Made by a program: the position numbers and the translations under genes
From: Ga0077560 sp046330395
GTDB taxonomy: Bacteria > Actinomycetota > Thermoleophilia > Miltoncostaeales > Miltoncostaeaceae
Direction: 5' to 3'
Assembly: GCA_046330395.1 (NCBI GenBank)
Contig: JAXLSS010000003.1
Coordinates: forward strand, 124,001 to 188,000
Length of the DNA: 64,000 bases
Notes under the pieces: model-generated
Databases searched by the model: none
Told to the model about the DNA's origin: nothing
Seen by the model: only the letters and a program-made list of their open reading frames with translations
Part shown: positions 52,236 to 61,301 of the stretch, piece by piece
Numbering within the stretch: position 1 is the first letter of the stretch
Layout: each line of letters opens with the position of its first letter

Positions 52236-54518
52236 CAGCCGCGCTCCACCGTGACGTGCGGGTCCGTCCGCGGGCAGGGCCCTCGGTGGGGCGCCCGGTG
52301 CGCCGAGCGGCGCGTAGACGGCCCCTCGGGAACCGTGTCGGTGACGCGCACCGGCAGCGCCCCGGAGCGGCTTGTCGGGCCCTACCAGCACCACGGGCTC
52401 GCCGTCGTGCATCCAGTTGGCCGCGGCGGTGCCCGGCGCGACGCGCAGCACCGGCGCGCCCACCAGCTCGCGCAGGCCGTGGCAGCAGGCCGCCGCGGCG
52501 TCGCCGAAGATCTCGTGCGTGGCCACCAGCGGCACGCCGCCGGTCGCGTCGCCGTCGGTGCCGGTCGGGGCGTCGCCCGCCTCCGGGGCCGAGCAGCACG
52601 GTGCCCGCGGTGCCCATGGACGCGATGGTCACGCCTTGTTGAAGGTGTTGTCGCGCGTCACCGCGGCGAAGGCGGCGGCGGCGGTGCGGTACTGGGCGGG
52701 TGCCCACGCGGTGGGCCAGCGCGATCAGCAGCTCCCACCCCGCGGCGGCCTCGGCGGGCCCGAGCAACCCGGCCGCACGCGCTGCGCGCGCCCGGCGGTG
52801 TTCACCAGCGTGCCCTCCTGCTCCCACATGGTCAGCGCGGCAGCACCAGGTCGGCGCGCGCGGTGGGGCGTCGGTGTGGGTGGCCACGGCCACCACTGAC
52901 CGTGGAAGCCGTCCAGCACGGCCTGCCACTGGCGCGGCCGGCCACGAGCGGCGCGGCGCAGCAGCAGCAGGGCGGCCCCACCGCCCCGTCGCGGGCGGCG
53001 TCCAGGACCTCACCCGTGTGCAGGCCCAGGGCCCGCAGGCTTGGCCGCCGTTGACCTCGGTGCCCAGCTCGATGTGGCGGGCGGCCGGGTTGGCGGCGAT
53101 GGCGGCGGCCAGCGCGGCGGCGGCGCGGGGCTCGTCGGCCAGGTCGGCCTCGTCCCACAGCACCACCGGCGCCTTGGCGTCGGCGATGGTGCCCGCCAGG
53201 TCGGCGATGCTCCTCGGTGAGCGCACCGGGGCCGTGCGGACGAAGGTGCCCAGCATCTCCAGGTGGCGTGCGCGCGGGCCGCAGCCCGCGACGGTGGCGC
53301 CGAACCGGCGCGCCTTGCGCAGCCGCAGCTCCACCACCGGATGCTGGCTGGCCGGATCGCCGCCCACCAGCACCACCACGTCGGCGCCGTCCACGTCGCC
53401 CAGCTGGGCGGTGGGCAGCGCCCGCAGTACTGGCCAGGCTGGCCTGGCGCGCCCTCGCGGGAGGTGACCGATCCCGGGAACACGCGGCGCGCCAGGTCCT
53501 GCGCGATGCCCGCCTCCTCCACGGTGGCGGCCCCGCCCACCAGGATGCCCACCCGCCGCCCGCGCAGCAGCGCGGCGGCGGCGTCGACGGCGTCCTCCAG
53601 GGTGGCCTCCCGGTCACCCGCGGCCTCGCGCACCACGGCGCGCTGGATGCGATCGGTGGAGGTGGTGGCCCTGCAGTCTCCAGCGGCCCTTGTCGCACAG
53701 CCAGCCCTCCTCGACCGCCGCGTTGGGGTCGGGCTTGCTCGGTGACGCGCATGATGGCGTTCTCGCGCACGGTGAGCTGGTGTTGCAGCCCACCTGGGCA
53801 CAGGCCCGCAGACCGAGGGCGTGTTCTCCACGTCCCACGGGCGGCCGACGAACCGGTACGGGATGCTGGTGAGCGCGCCCACCGGGCAGATGTCGATGAC
53901 GTTCCCGCTGAAGCGGCCCATGTAGTCGTCGCCGGTGAAGGTGGTGATCTCGCTGCGGCCGCCGCGCTCCTGCATGGTGAGCTCGCCGTCCTGGGCCACC
54001 TCCTGCGAGAACCGCACGCAGCGGTAGCAGGCGATGCAGCGCTCGCGGTCCAGCGCGATGCGGCGGGACAGCTCCAGGGGTTTCGGCTGGTGGCGCTTGG
54101 GCTCCAGGAACCGGGACTTCCCGGGGCCGAACTTGAAGGTGCGGTCCTGCAGGGGGCACTCGCCGCCCTTGTCGCACACCGGGCAGTCCAGCGGGTGGTT
54201 GGCCAGCAGCAGCTCCAGCACGCCGTCCTGGGCCTCGACCACCGCCGGGGTGGTGGTGCGCACCACCATGTCCGCGGCCACGGGGGTGCTGCAGGCGGTG
54301 ACCAGCCCGCGCATGCCCTCCACCTCCACCAGGCACATGCGGCACGCGCCGATGGGCGGCCCCAGCCGGGGCTCGTAACAGAAGATGGGGATCTCCACGC
54401 CGTACGCGTAGCAGGCGTCGGCAAGCATGGTGCCCGTGGGGGCCGTCACCTTCTGGCCGTTCAGTTCGAAGGTGACCTGGTTCTCGGCGGCCAGGTCCAC
54501 GCGTGCGTACTCGGCCAT
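52235..54518 (-). CDS. nuoG: NADH-quinone oxidoreductase subunit G (many frameshifts in written sequence)
   Basis: Iron-sulfur subunit of the NADH arm. The first ~235 codons are clean: the 2Fe-2S ligands (CYEPRL...GACRMC), the His-ligated cluster (HPLDCPVCDKGGEC) and CIACYRC...DICPVGAL. From about 53,806 down to 52,310 the frame changes at ten or more places, yet the homologous message continues across all three frames. Adding one C at 53,805 yields CGPCAQVGCN (cluster N7), and one at ~53,779 yields TQLTVRENAIMRVT. Later pieces include EEGWLCDKGRW, DVVVLVGGDPASQHPVVELRLRKARRF, MWEQEGTLVNTAGRAQRV and LPVRVTDTVPEG, ending PHVTVERG at a TGA that overlaps nuoH. The span is 2284 nt, not a multiple of three. 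Consensus errors seem likelier than decay in an otherwise intact operon. Confidence 0.88.
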
Positions 54519-55819
54519 CAGGCGGCTCCGGCGGCGGCCATCATGGGCTCCGGGCGGGCGGACCCCTCCGCGATGACGCGGGCGAAGTCCTCGGGGAACA
54601 GGTTCATGGCGCTGCGGATGGGGGCGATGGCGCCGTCGGCGAGGGGGCACAGCGTCTTGCCGCTGATGCGCCCGAACAGGGAGTTCAGCAGCGCCATGTC
54701 GTCCTGGGTGGCGGTGCCCTCCACCATGCGCTGCAGGATGCGCTCCATCCAGCCGGTGCCCTCGCGGCAGGGCGTGCACTTGCCGCAGCTCTCGTGGCGG
54801 TAGAACGTGGCCAGCCGCAGCGACGCCCGCACGATGCACCCGGAGTCGTCCATCACGATGCAGCCGCCCGAGCCCAGCGCGGTGCCGGCGGCGGCCAGCG
54901 ACTCGTAGTCCAGCGGGGTGTCCAGCTTGTCCTCGCCCACCACGGGCACGGAGCTGCCGCCCACCCACACGGCCTTCACGCGACGACCCTCGCGCACCCC
55001 GCCGGCGTGCTCGAAGATGAGCTCGCGCAGCGTGGTCTCGCCCAGCACCACCTCGTAGTTGCCGGGGCGCATCACGTGGCCGGAGATGCTGAAGATCTTG
55101 GTGCCCGGGCTCTTCTCGGGGCCCAGGGCGGCGTACCAGTCGGCGCCGCGGGTGACGATGGGGGGCAGCGCCGCCAGCGTCTCCACGTTGTTGATCAGCG
55201 TGGGCGAGTGGTACAGGCCGGCCACGGCCGGGAACGGGGGCTTCAGCCGCGGCTGGCCGCGCTTGCCCTCCAGGCTCTCCAGCAGCGCGGTCTCCTCACC
55301 GCAGATGTACGCGCCGGCACCCCGGTACACGGTGATGTCGTAGGCGTACCCGCTGCCCAGGATGTTCTGGCCCAGGTAGCCCGCCTCGCGGGCCGCGGCC
55401 ACGGCCCGGTTGAGGATGCGCGCCTGGTGCTCGTACTCGCCGCGGATGTAGATGTAGCCCCGGTCGGCCCCGATGGCGAAGCCGGCCAGCACCAGGCCCT
55501 CCACCAGCTGGAACGGGTTCATCTCCATGATCTCCCGGTCCTTGAAGGTGCCGGGTTCGCTCTCGTCGGCGTTGCACACCACGTACTTGGCCAGCTGGCT
55601 GTCCTTGGGCAGGAAGCTGGCCTTGCGCCCCATGGGGAAGCCGGCGCCGCCGCGGCCGCGCAGGCCCGAGCGCTGGTAGGCGTACAGCAGGTCGTCGGGC
55701 TCCACCTCGCGCAGCGCCTGCTCCAGGGCCTGGAAGCCCCCGGCGGCCCGGTAGTCGTCCAGCTCGGTGAGCGGCTTGCCGGCCTCGCGGTGCCGGTACA
55801 CGCTGTTCAGGATCGGCAT
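54518..55819 (-). CDS. nuoF: NADH-quinone oxidoreductase subunit F
   Basis: NADH- and FMN-binding subunit with cluster N3. 433 residues. It has RSGLRGRGGAGFPMGRK for NADH/FMN binding, CNADESEPGTFKDREIME and GAGAYICGEETALLESLEG. The 4Fe-4S ligands are in ESCGKCTPCREG with a later Cys in GKTLCPLADGA. ATG start; TGATG overlap with nuoG. Confidence 0.97.
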   Translation of the reverse strand: MPILNSVYRHREAGKPLTELDDYRAAGGFQALEQALREVEPDDLLYAYQRSGLRGRGGAGFPMGRKASFLPKDSQLAKYVVCNADESEPGTFKDREIMEMNPFQLVEGLVLAGFAIGADRGYIYIRGEYEHQARILNRAVAAAREAGYLGQNILGSGYAYDITVYRGAGAYICGEETALLESLEGKRGQPRLKPPFPAVAGLYHSPTLINNVETLAALPPIVTRGADWYAALGPEKSPGTKIFSISGHVMRPGNYEVVLGETTLRELIFEHAGGVREGRRVKAVWVGGSSVPVVGEDKLDTPLDYESLAAAGTALGSGGCIVMDDSGCIVRASLRLATFYRHESCGKCTPCREGTGWMERILQRMVEGTATQDDMALLNSLFGRISGKTLCPLADGAIAPIRSAMNLFPEDFARVIAEGSARPEPMMAAAGAA

Positions 55820-55823
55820 CGGC

Positions 55824-56327
55824 TCAGCGCCAGTACTCGGTGGGTGACGGTTCGGTGCGGAGCCTCGCCACGCGCTCGGCCGCCTCGTCGGGCGTGAACG
55901 GGCCCTCGGTCTCCTCCGCGTCCACCTGGATGCAGGGGGCGCGGTCGCAGTACCCCAGGCACTGCGCCTCCTGGATGGTGATCCTGCCGTCGGCGGAGGT
56001 GCCGCCGTGGTGGTGGTCCACGCCCTCCTGCTCGCACAGGCGGTCCCACACCTGGTCGGAACCGCGGAGCATGCAGGACAGCGTGATGCAGACGCTCACC
56101 ACGCGGTCGCCCACCGGATCGGTGTACAGCCGGTCGTAGAACGAGGCCACGCTCTCCACGTAGGAGGGGGAGTAGCCGGTGGCCTCGGCCACGGCCTCCA
56201 TGTCCTCGCGCGTGAGGTGACCCGACTCGGTCTGCGCGTACTTCAGCGCGGGCAGCACCAGCGACCGCTGGTCGGCGAACTCGTGCCGGATGGGGTCGAT
56301 GTACGCGCGGATCTGGTCGGCGTTCAT
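55824..56327 (-). CDS. nuoE: NADH-quinone oxidoreductase subunit E
   Basis: Thioredoxin-like 2Fe-2S subunit (N1a) that pairs with NuoF. 167 residues. A helical N-terminus with LPALKYAQTESGHLT, ESVASFYDRLYTDPVG, and the four Cys ligands in CITLSCMLRG and CLGYCDRAPCIQVD. The ATG overlaps the nuoD stop. Confidence 0.95.
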   Translation of the reverse strand: MNADQIRAYIDPIRHEFADQRSLVLPALKYAQTESGHLTREDMEAVAEATGYSPSYVESVASFYDRLYTDPVGDRVVSVCITLSCMLRGSDQVWDRLCEQEGVDHHHGGTSADGRITIQEAQCLGYCDRAPCIQVDAEETEGPFTPDEAAERVARLRTEPSPTEYWR

Positions 56328-57676
56328 CGGTCCACACCACCCATCACGTTGTCGAGGGAGCCGATCATGGCGATCAGGTCGGCCAGGTAGGCGTTGCGGG
56401 CCATGGGCCGCAGCGCCTGCAGGTTGACGAAGCTGGCGTCGCGCATGTGCACGCGCACCGGCTTGGGGCCGCCGTCGGCCACCACGTAGCAGCCGATCTC
56501 GCCACGCGGGCTCTCCACGGCGCAGTAGGCCTCGCCCTCGGGCACCGTGAAGCCCTCGGTGACCAGCTTGAAGTGGTGGATCAGCGACTCCATCGAGGTG
56601 GCCAGCTCGGCACGGGGCGGCAGCACCACCTTGCGGTCGTCCGCGATGTGCGGGCCCTCCGGCATGCCGTCGAGGCACTGGGCGATGATGCGCGTGCTCT
56701 CGCGGATCTCGCGCAGGCGCACCAGGTACCGGTCGTACGCGTCGCCGTTGCTGGCCACCGGCACGGTGAAGTCGAAGTGCTCGTATCCGCTGTACGGCGT
56801 GGCCTTGCGCAGGTCCAGGTCCACGCCCGCGGCGCGCAGCGCCGGGCCGGTGACCCCCAGGTTGAGCAGCTGGTCGGCGGGCAGCACGCCCACGCCCCGG
56901 GTGCGCTCCAGCCAGATGGGGTTGGCCGACAGCATCCCCTCGTACTCGTCCACGCGGGAGGGCATCTCATCGACGAACCGGCGCAGCAGGCCCTCGAAGC
57001 CCGGCGGCATGTCGGCGGCGCATCCGCCCACCTGGAAGAAGCGGTTGTTCATGCGCTCGCCGGAGATGGCCTCGAACAGGTCCAGGGCCCGGTCGCGCTC
57101 GCGGTAGGCGTAGAAGAACACCGACATCGCGCCCAGCTCCAGGCCGCTGGTGCCCAGCCACACCAGGTGGCTGGTGATGCGGTTGAGCTCGCTGATCATC
57201 ACCCGGAGCCACTTGGCGCGCTCGGGCACCTCGAGGCCCAGCAGCTTCTCCACGGCCATGGTGTAGGCGTGCGTGTTGAAGAACGGGCTGAGGTAGTCCA
57301 TCCGCGTGACCAGCGTGATGGCCTGCCAGAACGTCTTGTTCTCGCACTGCTTCTCGATGCCCGTGTGCAGGTAACCGATCACCGGGTGGATGTCCTGCAC
57401 CACCTCGCCGTCCAGCTCGGTGACCAGGCGCAGCACGCCGTGGGTGGACGGGTGCTGCGGGCCCAGGTTGATGATCATGGGCGTGCGGTCGCCCGGACGG
57501 GCGCGCGCGGCCCGCTCCTCGCCCTCGTGGGTGCGCTCCAGCGCCTCCGCGGGCGTGCCGGCCTCGGCACCGGCCACCACGGCCTCGGTCTCGGCCAGCG
57601 GCCGGCCCTCGCGCAGCGCCACCTCACGGGCCTCACGGGCCTCGGCGGCGAAGATGTCGAACGATTCCGTGCTCAT
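56324..57676 (-). CDS. nuoD: NADH-quinone oxidoreductase subunit D
   Basis: Quinone-site subunit of the hydrogenase-like connecting module. 450 residues. After an ~65-residue acidic, Ala/Glu-rich N-terminal extension come NLGPQHPSTHGVLRLV with the quinone-binding His, GYLHTGIEKQCENKT, and the C-terminal ESPRGEIGCYVVADGG and DLIAMIGSLDNVMGGVDR. The extension is longer than usual. The ATG overlaps nuoC. Confidence 0.96.
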   Translation of the reverse strand: MSTESFDIFAAEAREAREVALREGRPLAETEAVVAGAEAGTPAEALERTHEGEERAARARPGDRTPMIINLGPQHPSTHGVLRLVTELDGEVVQDIHPVIGYLHTGIEKQCENKTFWQAITLVTRMDYLSPFFNTHAYTMAVEKLLGLEVPERAKWLRVMISELNRITSHLVWLGTSGLELGAMSVFFYAYRERDRALDLFEAISGERMNNRFFQVGGCAADMPPGFEGLLRRFVDEMPSRVDEYEGMLSANPIWLERTRGVGVLPADQLLNLGVTGPALRAAGVDLDLRKATPYSGYEHFDFTVPVASNGDAYDRYLVRLREIRESTRIIAQCLDGMPEGPHIADDRKVVLPPRAELATSMESLIHHFKLVTEGFTVPEGEAYCAVESPRGEIGCYVVADGGPKPVRVHMRDASFVNLQALRPMARNAYLADLIAMIGSLDNVMGGVDR

Positions 57677-58158
57677 ACGGCGTCCGAGAACCAGACGTCC
57701 TCGCCACCCAGCGGGTAGTCCCGCCGCAGGGGGTGGCCCTCCCAGTCGAACGGCATGAGGATGCGCGAAAGGTCCGGGTGCCCGCCGAAGCGGACGCCGA
57801 ACATGTCCCACACCTCGCGCTCGTGCCAGTTGGCGGTGGCCCACACATCGGTGACGGTGGGAACCTCGGGCGACTCCGCGTCGGCCCACACGCGCAGCCG
57901 CAGGCGCGAGCCCGTGTCCCGCGAGAACAGGTGGTACGCCAGGCGGAAGCGGTTGCCACGGCCGTCACCCGCGGGGAAGTCGGCGCACGTCACGTCGGCC
58001 AGCAGCGTGAACGCGCACGGCTCGCCGTGCAGGAAGCGGGCGACGTCCTGGATGTGGTCGCGGGTGATCTCGATGGTGAGCTCGTCGCCGGGCCCCTCGA
58101 ACTCGTCCACCACCGCACCCCGGCAGGCGGCCTCGATCAACCCCCGGTACTCGCTCAC
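57673..58158 (-). CDS. nuoC: NADH-quinone oxidoreductase subunit C
   Basis: Peripheral-arm subunit, separate from NuoD here. 161 residues. It has the family patterns FTLLADVTCADFP, RFRLAYHLFS, VTDVWATANWHEREVWDMFGVRFGGHPDLSRIL and DWEGHPLRRDYPLGG. GTG start overlapping the nuoB stop. Confidence 0.95.
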   Translation of the reverse strand: MSEYRGLIEAACRGAVVDEFEGPGDELTIEITRDHIQDVARFLHGEPCAFTLLADVTCADFPAGDGRGNRFRLAYHLFSRDTGSRLRLRVWADAESPEVPTVTDVWATANWHEREVWDMFGVRFGGHPDLSRILMPFDWEGHPLRRDYPLGGEDVWFSDAV

Positions 58159-58808
58159 CTGGGTGCCGCCGCCTTCCGGAGCGCCTCGGCCTGCGCCGCG
58201 GCCTGCTCGGGCTTGGGCAGGCCGTCCCGCCGCATCAGGTCGACGCTGCTGGGCACCCCGCCCCCGCTGATGGTGTTGTGCAGCACCAGGATGCCCTCCA
58301 GCAGGCTCTCGGGACGGGGCGGGCAGCCGGGCACGTACACGTCCACCGGCACCACCTTGTCCACGCCCTGCAGGATGGCGTAGTTGTTGAACACCCCACC
58401 GCTGGAGGCGCACGCGCCCATGGAGATGACCCACTTGGGCTCCAGCATCTGGTCGTACACGCGGCGCAGCACCGGGGCCATCTTCTGCGACACCCGGCCG
58501 GACACGATCAGCAGGTCGGCCTGGCGTGGCGAGGCGCGGAACACCTCGGCGCCGAAGCGCGCGATGTCGTAGCGCGGCGTGGCCGTGTGCATCATCTCGA
58601 TGGCGCAGCAGGCCAGGCCGAACGTGGCCGGCCACATGGAGCCGGTGCGGGCCCACGCCAGTGCCTTGTCCACCGTGGTGGTGAGCAGGCGCTTGACGAA
58701 GGCCTCCTCCTCGGCGTCGCCGGCGAGGTCGCGCAGATCACGGTCGATGTTGGCGTCGGTGCGCGGCGCCCGTTCACGGGGCGCGCCCGGCGGCGGGATC
58801 AGCGCCAT
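58155..58808 (-). CDS. nuoB: NADH-quinone oxidoreductase subunit B
   Basis: Holds cluster N2, the electron donor to quinone. 217 residues. The ligands are in GLACCAIEMMHTATPRYD, SMGACASSGGVFNNYA and YVPGCPPRPESL. An Ala-rich C-terminal tail follows. The ATG at 58808 overlaps the nuoA coding end by 10 nt. Confidence 0.96.
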   Translation of the reverse strand: MALIPPPGAPRERAPRTDANIDRDLRDLAGDAEEEAFVKRLLTTTVDKALAWARTGSMWPATFGLACCAIEMMHTATPRYDIARFGAEVFRASPRQADLLIVSGRVSQKMAPVLRRVYDQMLEPKWVISMGACASSGGVFNNYAILQGVDKVVPVDVYVPGCPPRPESLLEGILVLHNTISGGGVPSSVDLMRRDGLPKPEQAAAQAEALRKAAAPR

Positions 58809-59200
58809 TCCAGCGCCCCCTTTCGCCACACGTAGACCAGGGCCACCACCACGGTGGCCACGAAGCTCAGCAGCGTCACCAGCGCCGCGATGTGCGAGTC
58901 GCGCAGCACCACCACCAGCGGGTAGATGAACGCCAGCTCGATGTCGAACACGATGAACAGCATCGCGGTGAGGTAGTAGTCGATCGAGAACCGCTGCCGC
59001 ACGGGGTTGGTGGGCAGGATGCCGCTCTCGTACGGCAACCCCTTGACGGGGTTGGGCTTGCGACGCCAGATCTTGTTGAGCATGACCTGCCCGAGGCCCG
59101 CGATCAGGCCGAACGCAAGGAAGATCGCGATGGGCAGGTAGTGGATGAGCTGCAACCGAGGGGCCCGTGGGAAATCCGGCATGCCACGCGGTTCGGGCAT
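58799..59200 (-). CDS. nuoA: NADH-quinone oxidoreductase subunit A
   Basis: Small membrane subunit and first gene of the operon. 133 residues, three helices. PYESGILPTNPVRQRFSIDYYLTAMLFIVFDIELAF in outline covers the conserved loop and second helix. ATG 59200 is used; ATG 59182 is a possible alternative. A TACCGT on the minus strand about 12 nt upstream is a candidate -10. The gap to the divergent TPR gene is 132 bp. Confidence 0.94.
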   Translation of the reverse strand: MPEPRGMPDFPRAPRLQLIHYLPIAIFLAFGLIAGLGQVMLNKIWRRKPNPVKGLPYESGILPTNPVRQRFSIDYYLTAMLFIVFDIELAFIYPLVVVLRDSHIAALVTLLSFVATVVVALVYVWRKGALEWR

Positions 59201-59319
59201 GCCAACGCCCGCACGGTATCAACGCGACCCCGCAAGCGCATCTACGTGACGATACGCATCATGTGAACCTGCGTTTTCCGTACAGATGGGAGGCCATCAG
59301 GGCGTTTCGGCGCCCGCGG

Positions 59320-59325
59320 TAACCT
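59320..59325 (+). promoter_or_regulatory. Leaderless -10 box of the TPR gene
   Basis: TAACCT ends 7 nt before the ATG at 59333. No ribosome binding site precedes the gene. Confidence 0.5.
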
Positions 59326-59332
59326 GCGTCGC

Positions 59333-59638
59333 ATGGACCGGCTGGAGTTCTTCGCACGGGCCGTCGCCGACGAGCCCGATGAGCCTCGCGCGCGGTTCGG
59401 CTACGCCGTGGCGCTGCGCGCCGCGGGGCGCACGGACGAGGCGGTGGAGCAGTTCCGGGCCTACCTGGGGCTCACCACCGACGAGGGCAACGGGTGGCAA
59501 CGCCTGGGTGAGGCGCTGGCCGAGCTGGGCCGCGCCGACGAGGCCGCCGACGCCTACCTGGCCGGCATCGACGCCGCCCTGGCCCACGGGCACACCGGGA
59601 TGGCGCAGGACCTGCAGGACCTCCTCGAGGCGCTGTGA
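59333..59638 (+). CDS. Small tetratricopeptide-repeat protein
   Basis: 101 residues, essentially two to three TPR units: DEPRARFGYAVALRAAGRTDEAVEQFRAYL, then NGWQRLGEALAELGRADEAADAYLAGI, with the canonical W/G/Y/A/P spacing. No signal peptide; probably a protein-binding adaptor in the cytoplasm. Its stop overlaps the GTG of the permease gene (GTGA), so the two are coupled. Partner unknown. Confidence 0.8.
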   Translation: MDRLEFFARAVADEPDEPRARFGYAVALRAAGRTDEAVEQFRAYLGLTTDEGNGWQRLGEALAELGRADEAADAYLAGIDAALAHGHTGMAQDLQDLLEAL

Positions 59639-60414
59639 CCGCCGAGCGGGCCTGGGCCTTCTCGCCACGCGGCGCCCTCCGGTTCTGGCAGCGCAACGCC
59701 ACGGTGGGGCGGCGCACCCTGCTGGTGACGCTCACCCCGCGGTTCCTGGAGGCGCTGGCCTACCTGGGCGTGATGGGCCTGGGGATGGGGGCGTACGTGT
59801 CGCATCTGGACGGTGTGGACTACTCGCGGTTCATCGCCCCGGGCGTGGCGGCCACCACGGTGATGCTCGGCGCGGTCATCGAGACCACCTACAACAGCTT
59901 CGTGCGCCTGCACGTGCGCCGTGTACGGGCGGCCATCACCACGCCCCTGTCGGTGCAGGACGTGGTGGTGGGCGAGTACCGTGGGCGGCCACCCGCGCCA
60001 CGGCCTACGGCGTGATCTTCCTGGCCGTCATGGCCGTGCTGGGCTCCGCTGGCCTCGCCCGTGGCCCTCCTGGCCATCCCGGTGATGGCCCTGGGCGCGC
60101 TGATGTTCGCCACCCTGGGGATGCTGTACACGGCCTTCGTCACCAGCATCGAGCACTTCAACTTCTTCTACAGCGGCGTGCTGACCCCGATGTTCCTGTT
60201 CGGCGGGGTGTTCTTCCCCTTCGACGCGCTGCCGCTGTGGGCCCGGGTGGTGGGGTGGTGCCTCCCCCTGTCCCACCTCTCACAGGCCCTGCGTGACCTG
60301 AGCCTGGACCGTGTGGGGTGGATGACCGCCCTGCACGTCGCGGTGATGGCCGCGGTGACGGCGGTGGTCTTCCCCGTGCCGCTGGTGCGCCTGAGGGCCC
60401 GCCTGATCGCCTGA
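59635..60414 (+). CDS. ABC-2-type transporter permease (two frameshifts in written sequence)
   Basis: Six-helix ABC-2 permease of the NodJ/drug-exporter type, about 260 residues once reconciled. The first frame (59635-59980) carries RFLEALAYLGVMGLGMGAYV and VDYSRFIAPGVAATTVM. Near 59,983 a base appears to be missing (GAGTACCGTGGGCG; the message continues as WAATRATAYGVIFLAVM one frame over). Near 60,040 a GGG run seems one base too long, after which the third frame continues SPVALLAIPVMALGALMFATLG, FNFFYSGVLTPMFLFGGVFFP and LPLSHLSQALRDLS to the stop. Its ATPase partner is not adjacent, which is odd for this family. Confidence 0.8.
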
Positions 60415-60442
60415 GCGACCGGGCGGGCCCGAGGCGGGTGGA

Positions 60443-61207
60443 TCAGGCCGCGGGGCGCGCGGCGTCGATGGCGGTCCGCCAGTCGGACGCGAACGTGGCG
60501 GAGTCCTCGCCGCCCACCTTCACCGGGATGTCGATCACGGCCTGCAGCCCCTGCTGCACTGCGGCGGCGCGGTCGGCCGCCATCGCCGTCAGGTGCACGC
60601 CTGCGAACACGGAGCTGCACTTGGCGATGGTGTTGACGATCTCGTCCACCGACTCGGCGTCGACGGGCAGTGGGAAGGCGTCGATGCCGGCGCCGTCACG
60701 CAGGCTCAGCGCCACCGACTCGCACGCCGGCAGGGAGGCCTCGGCGCTCACCTTGCCGCATCCGGGCACGTCGCTGCCGTCACTGACCACCATGACGCTG
60801 TTGGCCTTGATCGTGTAGGTCCAGGCCTGGTCGAAGTCGTGGTGGATGGCCATGCACACCCGGGCCACGCCGGGGGTGTACGCCATCGCCAGGTCGTCGC
60901 GCGTGGTGACCGGGATGCTGGTGCGCATGGCCAGCACACCGCCCTCGCGGGCGGCCACGCCGGCGCTGCGCGTGTCGTGCAGCGTGTGGCCGGTGAGCTC
61001 GGCGATGGCGGCGGCCACGGCCTCGCCGTGGGCGAGGTCGCGGATGCGCACGCGCAGCTCGCGCGTGTGCTCGGCGCCGGCGGCGACGGTGCGTACCGAC
61101 TCCACGGTTCCGCCCGCCTCGGCCACCGCGGCAGCCAGGGTGCCGAGGCTGGCCGGGTCGGCGGGCATGGACGTGCGAACGGTGATGCTGGTGTCGGTCT
61201 GCGGCAT
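60443..61207 (-). CDS. ACT domain + malic-enzyme N-terminal domain protein lacking the catalytic half
   Basis: 254 residues. Residues 1-80 look like an ACT regulatory domain (SLGTLAAAVAEAGGTVESV; HTRELRVRIRDL). The rest parallels the N-terminal domain of NAD-dependent malic enzymes: DDLAMAYTPGVARVC, TIKANSVMVVSDGSDVPGCG, GIDAFPLPVDAESVDEIVNTI. The family's metal-binding NLEDI is changed to HLTAM, and the protein ends shortly after IDIPV, where HDDQHGT and the NAD domain should follow. It therefore cannot be an ordinary malic enzyme; a regulatory or ligand-sensing role is inference. The ATG has GAGG 5 nt upstream. Confidence 0.75.
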   Translation of the reverse strand: MPQTDTSITVRTSMPADPASLGTLAAAVAEAGGTVESVRTVAAGAEHTRELRVRIRDLAHGEAVAAAIAELTGHTLHDTRSAGVAAREGGVLAMRTSIPVTTRDDLAMAYTPGVARVCMAIHHDFDQAWTYTIKANSVMVVSDGSDVPGCGKVSAEASLPACESVALSLRDGAGIDAFPLPVDAESVDEIVNTIAKCSSVFAGVHLTAMAADRAAAVQQGLQAVIDIPVKVGGEDSATFASDWRTAIDAARPAA

Positions 61208-61301
61208 TCGGGCCTCGCGGTCGGTGAACTCAGGCGAAGGTGACGCTGGCCAACCATCCTAGCCGGGACGTGCCGGGGCCCCGGGGCCCGGATGTCCATT
61301 C

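Noticed and set aside
52235..54518. Splitting nuoG into several separate genes or a fused nuoI-nuoG product
   Set aside because: The pieces are consecutive parts of a single NuoG in shifting frames; nuoI has its own ATG overlapping the nuoH stop.
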